A stretch of 64,000 nt of DNA from Seohaeicola saemankumensis (GTDB lineage Bacteria; Pseudomonadota; Alphaproteobacteria; Rhodobacterales; Rhodobacteraceae): contig NZ_JBHTKR010000001.1 of NCBI RefSeq assembly GCF_042678485.1, positions 372,001 to 436,000 on the forward strand, written 5' to 3'. Each line of letters starts with the position of its first letter. Positions within the stretch are counted from its first letter, which is position 1. Both the position numbers and the translations under genes were made by a program. Positions 26,600 through 34,369 of this stretch are shown here, one piece after another. The notes beneath the pieces are model-generated. The model was not told the DNA's origin. It searched no databases and saw nothing but the letters and a program-made list of their open reading frames with translations.

Positions 26600-26613
26600 T
26601 GAACGGATGTTCA
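26600..26613 (+). promoter_or_regulatory. Palindromic operator candidate before the TetR gene
   Basis: TGAAC-GGAT-GTTCA is a perfect 5-bp dyad ending 15 bases before the tetR-like start. TetR-family regulators often bind such TGAAC/GTTCA palindromes over their own promoter, so autoregulation is likely. Confidence 0.55.
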
Positions 26614-26628
26614 GATAAGAGAAAGGAC

Positions 26629-27216
26629 ATGGCACGTACGGCAGGATCGCATTCGGACATTACCGGCCCCAGGGTCGCGCAGGCAGCGTTGCAGCTGTTC
26701 GCGCGCCATGGCTATGCGGCCGTGTCGATGCGCCAGATCGCGGCCGAGGTGGGCGTGCAGGCGGGGGCGCTTTACAACTACACCCCGGACAAGCAAAGCC
26801 TGCTGTTCGACCTGATGCGCGGGCATATGGACGAGCTGCTGGCGGCGCGTGCCAATGCGGCAACACCGCGCGATCCGATGGCGCGGCTGGAAGACTTCAC
26901 CCGGTTTCACATCCGCTTTCACCTGGAACGGCCCGATGCCGTCTTTGTGTCCTACATGGAGCTGCGTAACCTGACGGCCGGGAATTTCGCCACGATCGAG
27001 GGGCTGCGGCGCGCCTATGAGGACGAGCTTGAAGGGATTCTGCGCGAAGGCGTGCAGGCCGGCCTCTTCGCGGTGGCCGATACCAAGATTACGACCCTTG
27101 CGGTGATCGCCATGCTGACGGGGGTGACGACCTGGTACCGCGCCGGCGGCCGCCTGAGCGTCGCGCAGGTCGAAACCATCTATTGGGACATGGTGCGCAA
27201 GGCGGTCAGCGCCTGA
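26629..27216 (+). CDS. TetR-family transcriptional regulator
   Basis: A 195-residue repressor. The N-terminal helix-turn-helix is unmistakable: ALQLFARHGYAAVSMRQIAAEVGVQAGALYNYTPDKQSLLFDLM (about 20-63). The C-terminal helical domain (about 75-190) should bind an unidentified, probably acyl-CoA-like or hydrophobic ligand. ATG 26629 (product MARTAGSHSD) matches relatives I know. ATG 26599, ten codons upstream, is possible but would lie within the TGAAC palindrome. The neighbouring genes are the divergent lipoprotein and a membrane protein downstream. Confidence 0.87.
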   Translation: MARTAGSHSDITGPRVAQAALQLFARHGYAAVSMRQIAAEVGVQAGALYNYTPDKQSLLFDLMRGHMDELLAARANAATPRDPMARLEDFTRFHIRFHLERPDAVFVSYMELRNLTAGNFATIEGLRRAYEDELEGILREGVQAGLFAVADTKITTLAVIAMLTGVTTWYRAGGRLSVAQVETIYWDMVRKAVSA

Positions 27217-27355
27217 GCGGCCACCATTCTGGCGATGCGTGGCCTGATCGTGACGAAACCCTCTCGCGTCGCGGGGGCAAGCGGGCTAGTTACGCGCCCA
27301 GGATCGGTGCGGCATGGCGCCTGACCGGGCGGTGACAGACAGGAACGGGGATCAG

Positions 27356-27841
27356 ATGCAGCAAGAGGTTTTGGCGACAGTTTCGGCCACGGGTGCAAGG
27401 CGCGTCATGGCCATCACGGTGCTGGTCCTGCTGGGCGGGGTGCTGGTCTATATCGCGCTGGCGCAACCGCCGCAGGCGCTGGGCTGGCAACTGATCATGC
27501 TCGGGGTCGGCTGTGGCGTGCTGGTTCTGGCCGAACGGATGCGCCGCGCCGAGGTGACGGTGCTGGAACTGACGCGCGAGGCCCTGCGCGAAAAGGGCGG
27601 TGCGGTTCTGGTCCGCATGGACCAGATCGCGACGGTCAACCGGGGGGTCTTTGCCTTCAAGCCGTCAAACGGGTTCGTCATAATCACCCATGCCCCGCAG
27701 CCGCTGCAATGGAATCCGGGTCTGTGGTGGCGGGTGGGCCGGCGCATCGGTGTCGGCGGTGTCGCCCCTGCGGTGCAGGCCAAATACATGGCCGACGTGA
27801 TGCAGGCTATCCTGACCGAAGGCGCCGACAGCCAGCCCTGA
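27356..27841 (+). CDS. Two-helix membrane protein of unknown function
   Basis: A 161-residue protein. Two adjacent membrane helices (about 17-36 and 44-61) are followed by a soluble, mixed alpha/beta domain (VTVLELTREALREKGGAVLVRMDQIATVNRGVFAFKPSNGFVIIT) that resembles the bacterial PH-like proteins sometimes fused to two helices. Start ATG 27356 is preceded by AGGAACGGGG. It is convergent with the Tad-type operon. The PH-like assignment is tentative and no specific function can be given. Confidence 0.7.
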   Translation: MQQEVLATVSATGARRVMAITVLVLLGGVLVYIALAQPPQALGWQLIMLGVGCGVLVLAERMRRAEVTVLELTREALREKGGAVLVRMDQIATVNRGVFAFKPSNGFVIITHAPQPLQWNPGLWWRVGRRIGVGGVAPAVQAKYMADVMQAILTEGADSQP

Positions 27842-27875
27842 ACGCTGCCTGTTGAACGAACGGTGCGGCGGCGTC

Positions 27876-28430
27876 TCAGCTCTGGAATTTCACCTGCGGG
27901 GCGAAACGCGGCCGGGTGAAGACGAAATTGTACAGATCCTGCTGATCCAGCCCGACATCGAAGGGCGGCAGATAATCCGACCAGGTCTCGACCAGGATCA
28001 GGCGCTCGTTATGGGGCACAACGGGAAGCCGGTTCTGCATCTGCAGGATATCGGCATTGGTCAGAACCGGCACGCCACCGCGCTGCTGTGACCAGTCGCG
28101 GTAGAACCGCTTTTGGGGCGCGTTGTAATAGACGACCGTTACCCGCATCCTGGGCGGTGTCGAAGAGCGTGACAATTCGTTGAACAGATTGGCCGCCCCA
28201 TCCAGATAGGCGGGCGTGATCGGAGCGACTTCGCGCGAGATCATGTCGCCGATGGTGAAGGCCGCCTTCACGTTCAACCCGCTCTGCCGGTAGCCGTCGA
28301 AAAAGACCAGCATCGACAGCATGGCCCAGAACAGAAGCGGGAACATGATCACCGCCTCGATGGTCAGCGACCCTTCGTCGTCACGCGCAAGGCGCGCGAT
28401 TTTCAGGCGGAGAATGCGTGGAAGTCTCAT
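27876..28430 (-). CDS. TadE/TadF-like pseudopilin-family protein
   Basis: A 184-residue protein. A basic N-terminus is followed by DDEGSLTIEAVIMFPLLFWAMLSMLVFF (about 17-45), the class-III pilin-like segment with the processing Gly and conserved Glu+5 typical of TadE/TadF. The rest is an extracytoplasmic domain with a single Trp-rich patch. Its start overlaps the stop of the upstream gene by four bases. It is the last gene of a three-gene unit on the minus strand and probably forms a minor component of a Flp/Tad-type surface machine. No tadA-C ATPase or channel genes are nearby. Confidence 0.75.
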   Translation of the reverse strand: MRLPRILRLKIARLARDDEGSLTIEAVIMFPLLFWAMLSMLVFFDGYRQSGLNVKAAFTIGDMISREVAPITPAYLDGAANLFNELSRSSTPPRMRVTVVYYNAPQKRFYRDWSQQRGGVPVLTNADILQMQNRLPVVPHNERLILVETWSDYLPPFDVGLDQQDLYNFVFTRPRFAPQVKFQS

Positions 28431-28993
28431 AGCGGTTCCTGCACGAAGGCGGTGGACGAGATCATGGCGGTATAGCCGGAGTCGCTTTTGTTCTTCAGGT
28501 CCCGCCCAAGACCGGACAGCGGGAAGACGGGCTTGAACATGGCGCAGATCCGCAACAGCATCATCTCGTTCTGCATGCCGTTGGTGAAGGTACGGACCGG
28601 CTGCACCTCTTCGGCATGGTTGACGCAATCATAATCGGCGGGCGGTGGGGTCCAGTTCCGCAGGTCCATGCGGATCATTTCGATCTTCACGTTGTCCTTG
28701 CAATCCTGGATAGCGCCGGCGCGATCACAGATCGTGTCGCGGATCTGGTCATATTGCGGGGCGGTGCCCGTTCCCAGGCGGATTTCACGCACGGTCAGAT
28801 CAACGGCACGGTCCAGCAAGGTGTGGCGCATCGTGATCAAACCGATCTCGACCGAGGATACCAGGATCGTGATGAAGATCGGGAACAGGATGACGAATTC
28901 AATCGTGGCGTTGCCATCCTCGCGGCGCGCAAGTTGCCGCAGGCCACCTGTCAGGCGACCGAACCCGGTGGTGCGGGGCAGAATGCGGGTCAT
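28427..28993 (-). CDS. TadE-family pilus assembly protein
   Basis: A 188-residue protein with the signature REDGNATIEFVILFPIFITILVSSVEIGL (about 24-52), including the Gly and the invariant Glu of TadE-like pseudopilins, followed by an exported domain with several Cys (CDRAGAIQDC, CVNH, ICAMF). The stop overlaps the next gene's ATG and its own start overlaps the vWA gene's end, so the three are translated together. It probably localises to the envelope with the other two Tad-like proteins. Confidence 0.82.
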   Translation of the reverse strand: MTRILPRTTGFGRLTGGLRQLARREDGNATIEFVILFPIFITILVSSVEIGLITMRHTLLDRAVDLTVREIRLGTGTAPQYDQIRDTICDRAGAIQDCKDNVKIEMIRMDLRNWTPPPADYDCVNHAEEVQPVRTFTNGMQNEMMLLRICAMFKPVFPLSGLGRDLKNKSDSGYTAMISSTAFVQEPL

Positions 28994-30729
28994 TGTGTCA
29001 GTCTCAGTTTGCGGATCGAGGTGGCGATCGAGGAAAAGGCGCTGGCGATCTCCAGGCCGTCCACGTCAAAGGCATGGTTGGGCGAGCTTGCGCAGTCGCG
29101 CAGCAACGACTGACCCATCGAGGGCGCCTCGAAGGCCACCGTATAGATCACGACACCTTTCTCTTTCATCTTTGTGCACAGGTAAAGCAGGCGGTTGTTC
29201 ATGGTCGTCACCTCGTGCGGACCAGGGTTCATCACCGTTCCTTCGCGGGTACGCAGCATGTCGACCCAAGTGTTGAGGTCGCCGCCCAGGGCCCGACGAT
29301 ACAGTTGGTTTGCGACCCATTGCACACGCAGCTCTTTCCAGACGGTCTGCCAGTCAAGAAGGATGGCACTGCCATTGCTGAGGTTCTGGGTGCAGGTTCT
29401 GTTCCACCAGGATCCTGTGCAGACTTGCGTCACCGACCCGCCCCATGGGACCTGGCTCCAGCTGCTGTTATGGGGGATCCAGAACTTGTTGGCGCCGTTC
29501 ACACCCGCATGGAAGATCGAATAGCGATTGTCGGCCGTGTTGCGGTAGATGGTCGAGGGACCAGAACGGAAGCCGTCGTTGACGTATTCGTTCGGCCAAT
29601 GTTCACCATCGGTCATCAGCACAATCACTTTCAGAACCTCTGCATCGTTGTAATCCAGCGGCCGGCCCGCGAAGGGGGTGATCACCACTTTTTCGGTCAC
29701 CAGATCCGAAACCACGCTCCGCGCGCTGGGGTCCAGCAGGGCGCTGCCCCACCGCATGCCCGCGTCGATCGAGGTCGCGCCGACAGGTTGCAGGCTGGTG
29801 ATATGGCCCTTCAGCTGGGTGATGTTGTTGCTGTGCACGCGGATCCGGTTCACCGGGTTGGCATCACACCAGCGGTTCGAGGACGAGGGGCTCATGTTGC
29901 TCGTGTTGTAGCTGGAACTGGTGTTCGAGCTGTTGTAGGTATCCGCAAAGACATGCTGCGGCATCGGCAAGCTGCGCGACAACGCCGCCGAGGTATAGAC
30001 CGAGGCGGGCAGGTCCACGCAGAACGTATCGCTGTGCCGATCGGTGATGTTGTACTTGTCGATCAGGTCGGGTCCGACATTGACCTGGCCGTTGTAGGGC
30101 ACGATCGAGAGCGAGACCTTGTTCTGCGCCGCATTGGCAAAGACCGCATCGATGAAGTCATGTCCGGCGGACCGCAGGTTCGTGATCCGGTTGTTGGTCG
30201 CCATCGAACCGGACACGTCCAGCACCAGCGAAATCTCGACCGAATCCACGCGTTCTTCCGCAGCCCCTGCGGCCGGCGTGGTCAAGGTGTCGATGCCCAG
30301 CATGTGGATCAGCACCGTTTTGACCGACTTCTGCGCGGTGGCGCTGACCGAGCGATAGCCAAGACCTTCGCTGACTTTGACGCCCGTCACCGTCCCGCCA
30401 AGCCCGGACTTGGTAAAGTATTCGTTGACCACATCCTCTGGCTTCAGGGTCTGATCGATGTCCGCTGCCGCAAGAACGGCCCGGTCCAGCGTGCTTTGCA
30501 GTTTCGCGCGCTCCATCTCGAAACGCATCAGATCGACGCCAAGCGAGCCGACAAGCAGGATCATCATCAGCATGAAGGCTGCAAAGATCACCAGCGCCCC
30601 GTCCTCGTCACGCCGGAACAATGCAAGACAGACACGCCGGTTTGTCGCGTCAAGCTGGCAGGACGCAGCCGTGCCACCGTCCTTGACGATGTCACCTGTG
30701 CCGTCAGCCGTGTTTGCACTCGTTACCAT
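28990..30729 (-). CDS. TadG-like protein with von Willebrand factor A domain
   Basis: A 579-residue protein. The N-terminal membrane segment carries FRRDEDGALVIFAAFMLMMILLVGSLGVDLMRFE (about 38-72), the TadG-type pseudopilin-like anchor. A vWA domain follows, with MIDAS motif LVLDVSGSM (about 168-176) and a distal VIVLMTDGEHWP. A Ser/Asn-rich insertion (NSSNTSSSYNTSNMSPSSSN) and a Trp/Cys-rich segment (CTGSWWNRTCTQN) interrupt the domain, suggesting surface loops. It is the promoter-proximal gene of the three. It likely contributes to adhesion or pilus assembly. Confidence 0.82.
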   Translation of the reverse strand: MVTSANTADGTGDIVKDGGTAASCQLDATNRRVCLALFRRDEDGALVIFAAFMLMMILLVGSLGVDLMRFEMERAKLQSTLDRAVLAAADIDQTLKPEDVVNEYFTKSGLGGTVTGVKVSEGLGYRSVSATAQKSVKTVLIHMLGIDTLTTPAAGAAEERVDSVEISLVLDVSGSMATNNRITNLRSAGHDFIDAVFANAAQNKVSLSIVPYNGQVNVGPDLIDKYNITDRHSDTFCVDLPASVYTSAALSRSLPMPQHVFADTYNSSNTSSSYNTSNMSPSSSNRWCDANPVNRIRVHSNNITQLKGHITSLQPVGATSIDAGMRWGSALLDPSARSVVSDLVTEKVVITPFAGRPLDYNDAEVLKVIVLMTDGEHWPNEYVNDGFRSGPSTIYRNTADNRYSIFHAGVNGANKFWIPHNSSWSQVPWGGSVTQVCTGSWWNRTCTQNLSNGSAILLDWQTVWKELRVQWVANQLYRRALGGDLNTWVDMLRTREGTVMNPGPHEVTTMNNRLLYLCTKMKEKGVVIYTVAFEAPSMGQSLLRDCASSPNHAFDVDGLEIASAFSSIATSIRKLRLTQ

Positions 30730-31166
30730 GTAAACCTCGAAACTTTTTAACGACCCGTCGGGACAGGATTGCGAACATCCGGACAGATTCGAACAGCATC
30801 ATATCTGCGCGGCGAATATGGCTGATTTGGGGCTTGTTGAAAAAATTTTGTTAATTATTACAGTGGTTTGGTGATCATTAACCCGAATATCGCAGGATTG
30901 TCCGCATGGGCGAAACAAAGGCGTCGCGTGCGTTAACGCCTTGTGCTTTGCCCTGCCGCGCGGGCCTTTTTCCTGACGCTTTGCAAAACTGTCCGCGCCC
31001 GGTCCGGCTGCCCCGCATTGCCGCCTGGCCGACACGGCTTGATCCCCTTACCCTCTGGAAAAGGGTGCAATCACGATGGGCCTCTGTTAACGATTCCATC
31101 ATGGTCGTCGGCGCAATGTAGGGTCTTGGGTGCCAGCGTCGGTCCCCACATCAGGGAGGATGGAAG
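30730..31166 (+). other. Divergent intergenic region with AT-rich tract
   Basis: A 437-bp gap between the Tad-like operon (leftward) and the dehydrogenase gene (rightward). No credible ORF was found. A strongly AT-rich tract at 30837-30861 contrasts with the GC-rich surroundings. At 30930-30939 lies the perfect palindrome GCGTTAACGC, nested in a wider AAGGCGT/ACGCCTT dyad (30919-30942). These are plausible promoter and operator elements but I cannot assign a regulator. Confidence 0.5.
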
Positions 31167-32597
31167 TTGGCCGAAGTCAGGGAAACAAGTTTTCGCGAAA
31201 GCGTGGATCTGATGTTCAACCGTGCCGTGGCGCTGATGGACCTGCCGCCGGGGCTGGAGGAAAAGATCCGCGTCTGCAACTCGACCTATACGGTGCGTTT
31301 CGGTGTGCGCCTGCGCGGCCAGATCCAGACATTTACCGGCTATCGCTCGGTCCATTCCGAACATATGGAGCCGGTCAAGGGCGGCATCCGCTACGCCATG
31401 GGCGTGAACCAGGACGAGGTCGAGGCGCTGGCGGCGCTGATGACCTACAAATGCGCCCTTGTTGAGGCGCCGTTCGGCGGCTCGAAGGGCGGGCTCAGGA
31501 TCGACCCGCGCCAGTATGACGAACACGAGCTGGAACTGATCACCCGCCGCTTCGCCTATGAGCTGATCAAGCGCGACCTGATCGACCCGGCCCAGAACGT
31601 GCCCGCGCCCGACATGGGCACGGGCGAGCGTGAGATGGCCTGGATCGCCGATCAATATGCGCGGATGAACACGACCGACATCAACGCCCGCGCCTGCGTC
31701 ACGGGCAAGCCCCTGAACGCGGGCGGCATTGCCGGCCGGGTCGAGGCGACGGGTCGGGGCGTGCAATATGCGCTGCGCGAATTCTTCCGCCACCCCGAAG
31801 ATATGGCCGCCGCAGGTCTGGCGGGATCGCTGGACGGCAAGCGGGTCATCGTGCAGGGGCTGGGCAACGTGGGCTATCACGCGGCCAGTTTCCTGCGCGA
31901 CGAGGACGGGTGCCTGATCACCGGCATCATCGAACGCGACGGTGCCTTGGTCGATCCGCGCGGGCTGGATGTCGATGCGGTGCGCGACTGGATCGCCAAG
32001 CACGGCGGCGTCAGCGGTTTTCCCGGCGCCGAATATGTCGAGAACGGCGCGCTGGTGCTGGAACAGGCCTGCGACATCCTGATCCCCGCGGCGCTTGAGG
32101 GCGTGATCAACCGCACCAATGCCGCGCGGGTCAAGGCGCCCTTGATCATCGAGGCGGCGAACGGTCCGATCACCGCGGCGGCAGATGACATCCTGCGCGA
32201 CAAGGGCACCGTGATCATCCCGGACATGTATGCCAATGCGGGCGGTGTCACCGTGTCCTATTTCGAATGGGTCAAGAACCTCAGCCATATCCGTTTCGGC
32301 CGGATGCAGCGCCGCGCCGAGGAGGCGCGGACAAGGTTGCTGATCGACGAGCTGGAGCGGCTGGATCGCTACCTGGGGGATGCCTGGGCGCTCAGGCCCG
32401 AATTCAAGGAAAAGTACCTGCGCGGCTCGGACGAGCTGGAGCTGGTGCGCTCGGGTCTGGATGACACGATGCGGATCGCCTACCAGTCGATGCGCGAGGT
32501 CTGGCATGCCCGCCCGGAGGTCAAGGATCTGCGGACCGCCGCCTATATCGTGTCGATCGGCAAGGTCGCGGCCAGCTACCGCGCCAAGGGGATCTGA
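31167..32597 (+). CDS. gdhA: Glu/Leu/Phe/Val-type dehydrogenase (glutamate dehydrogenase-like)
   Basis: A 476-residue NAD(P)-dependent amino-acid dehydrogenase. The substrate-binding motif is PVKGGIRYA (about 69-77) and the catalytic Lys lies in YKCALVEAPFGGSKGG (about 93-108). A Rossmann domain carries VIVQGLGNVGYHAA (about 228-241), and IIEAANGPITAAADDIL follows. The start is TTG 31167: AGGGAGGA ends six bases upstream, while ATG 31160 is out of frame. The reaction is probably reversible oxidative deamination of glutamate. It is upstream of the sarcosine oxidase operon, so amino-nitrogen flow is linked. Confidence 0.85.
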   Translation: MAEVRETSFRESVDLMFNRAVALMDLPPGLEEKIRVCNSTYTVRFGVRLRGQIQTFTGYRSVHSEHMEPVKGGIRYAMGVNQDEVEALAALMTYKCALVEAPFGGSKGGLRIDPRQYDEHELELITRRFAYELIKRDLIDPAQNVPAPDMGTGEREMAWIADQYARMNTTDINARACVTGKPLNAGGIAGRVEATGRGVQYALREFFRHPEDMAAAGLAGSLDGKRVIVQGLGNVGYHAASFLRDEDGCLITGIIERDGALVDPRGLDVDAVRDWIAKHGGVSGFPGAEYVENGALVLEQACDILIPAALEGVINRTNAARVKAPLIIEAANGPITAAADDILRDKGTVIIPDMYANAGGVTVSYFEWVKNLSHIRFGRMQRRAEEARTRLLIDELERLDRYLGDAWALRPEFKEKYLRGSDELELVRSGLDDTMRIAYQSMREVWHARPEVKDLRTAAYIVSIGKVAASYRAKGI

Positions 32598-32781
32598 GGC
32601 GGATCGCCCGCGTCCGGCAGGCACCCTTGCAACGGGTGTGCAGGCCGGGCGCTGCGGCCGGCCATCTTTGTCGCAGCGACGGGATGCGACGATCCGTGTC
32701 GCGAACGGGCAAGGAATTTCGCATCCGCTGTTGAAGACTCGGCCCCGAACCGGTTGACTGACCGGAAAGGGAAGGGACAGG

Positions 32782-34038
32782 ATGATGCGTTTTTCAGGAC
32801 TTCGGGTGCTGAAAGAGGGGCTGACCGGCAACAAGGGCTGGACCCCGCACTGGCGGGACCCCGCCCCGAAACCCGCCTATGACATCATCATTATCGGCGG
32901 CGGCGGGCATGGCCTGTCCACCGCTTATTACCTGGCGCGCGAACATGGGCTGACCAATATCGCGGTGCTGGAAAAGGGCTATATCGGCGGCGGCAACGTG
33001 GGGCGCAACACCACCATCGTGCGGGCCAACTATTTCCTGCCGGGCAATTCGGAATTCTATTCCCATTCCCTGAAGCTGTGGGAAAACCTGGAAAACGATC
33101 TGAACTACAACGTCATGCATTCGCAGCGCGGGCTGATCAACCTGTTCCACTCGGACGGGCAGCGCGACGCTTTCGCCCGGCGCGGCAATGCGATGATCAA
33201 CCAGGGCGACGATGCGATCCTGCTGGACCGCGAAGGTGTCCGCAAGCATCTGCCCTATCTGGATTTCGACAATACCCGCTTTCCGATCTACGGCGGGCTG
33301 CTGCATCCGCGCGGCGGCACCGCGCGCCACGATGCGGTGGCCTGGGGCTATGCGCGCGGCGCCGATCAGCGCGGCGTGGATCTGATCCAGAACTGCGAAG
33401 TGACCGGCATCGACATCGAGAATGGCGTCGTCAAGGGCGTGCAGACAACGCGCGGCGCGATCCGCGCCGGCAAGGTCGGCATCGTCGTCGCGGGTCGCTC
33501 GGGGCAGGTGGCCGCGATGGCAGGCATGCGCCTGCCCATCGAGAGCCATGTGTTGCAAGCCTTCGTGACCGAAGGCATCAAGCCGGTGATCGACCATGTG
33601 ATCAGCTTCGGCATGGGGCATTTCTACATCAGCCAGTCGGACAAGGGGGGGCTGGTCTTCGGGGGCGATCTGGATTTCTACGCCTCCTACGCCAGCCGCG
33701 GCAACCTGCCGATGACCGAACATGTGATGGAGGCGGGGATGACCCTGATGCCGATGATCGGCAAGTCCAAGGTGCTGCGCTCCTGGGGCGGGATCATGGA
33801 CATGACCCCCGATGGCAGCCCGATCATCGACAAGACCCATATCGACGGCCTCTATATCGATTGCGGCTGGTGTTATGGCGGGTTCAAGGCCGTGCCGGGA
33901 TCGGGCTTTTCCTTCGCGCATCTGATCGCCACCGATCGTCACCATGCCCCTGCGGCGCGTTACCGGCTGGACCGGTTCCGTACCGGGCGCGGCCTGATGG
34001 ACGAAGAGGGCACGGGATCGCAGCATAACCTGCATTGA
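32782..34038 (+). CDS. soxB: Sarcosine oxidase subunit beta
   Basis: A 418-residue flavoprotein subunit of heterotetrameric sarcosine oxidase, which oxidatively demethylates sarcosine to glycine. The N-terminal FAD-binding motif is IIIIGGGGHGLSTAYYLARE (about 35-54). The segment HPRGGTARHDAVAWGYARGA (about 175-194) includes the His expected to carry covalent FMN, and the C-terminus has WGGIMDMTPDGSPIID. Start ATG 32782 follows GGAAGGGACAGG. It is the first gene of soxBDAG, and the 184-bp upstream gap holds its probable promoter. Confidence 0.92.
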   Translation: MMRFSGLRVLKEGLTGNKGWTPHWRDPAPKPAYDIIIIGGGGHGLSTAYYLAREHGLTNIAVLEKGYIGGGNVGRNTTIVRANYFLPGNSEFYSHSLKLWENLENDLNYNVMHSQRGLINLFHSDGQRDAFARRGNAMINQGDDAILLDREGVRKHLPYLDFDNTRFPIYGGLLHPRGGTARHDAVAWGYARGADQRGVDLIQNCEVTGIDIENGVVKGVQTTRGAIRAGKVGIVVAGRSGQVAAMAGMRLPIESHVLQAFVTEGIKPVIDHVISFGMGHFYISQSDKGGLVFGGDLDFYASYASRGNLPMTEHVMEAGMTLMPMIGKSKVLRSWGGIMDMTPDGSPIIDKTHIDGLYIDCGWCYGGFKAVPGSGFSFAHLIATDRHHAPAARYRLDRFRTGRGLMDEEGTGSQHNLH

Positions 34039-34096
34039 ACGGGATGACGCAGTTCAACCGCAACACCAGGCCAGCGCCGGCCGACACGGAGACGAC

Positions 34097-34369
34097 ATGA
34101 GGATCACCTGCCCGATCTGCGGCGAAAGGGACCGCCGCGAATTCTACTACCAGGGCGATGCCGTGGCGCTGCGCCGCCCCGACCCTGATGGCACGCCCGA
34201 GGATTGGGACGCCTATCTGCACCTGCGCGACAACCCCGCCGGGGTGACGCGCGACCTGTGGTATCACGAGACCGGCTGCGGGGCCTGGCTGGTGGTCACG
34301 CGCAATACCGTGACGCATGAGGTGCTGGGGGCCGTGCTGGCGCGCGACGCGGCAGGGGGTGCGGCATGA
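34097..34369 (+). CDS. soxD: Sarcosine oxidase subunit delta
   Basis: A 90-residue zinc subunit. The N-terminal CPICGERDRREF (Cys5 and Cys8) plus His57 (WYHETGC) and Cys61 form the zinc site known for SoxD. The body has the family signature DWDAYLHLRDNPAGV...DLWYHETGCGAWL. It stabilises the alpha-beta complex. Its stop overlaps the soxA start (ATGA), which couples translation. Confidence 0.93.
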   Translation: MRITCPICGERDRREFYYQGDAVALRRPDPDGTPEDWDAYLHLRDNPAGVTRDLWYHETGCGAWLVVTRNTVTHEVLGAVLARDAAGGAA

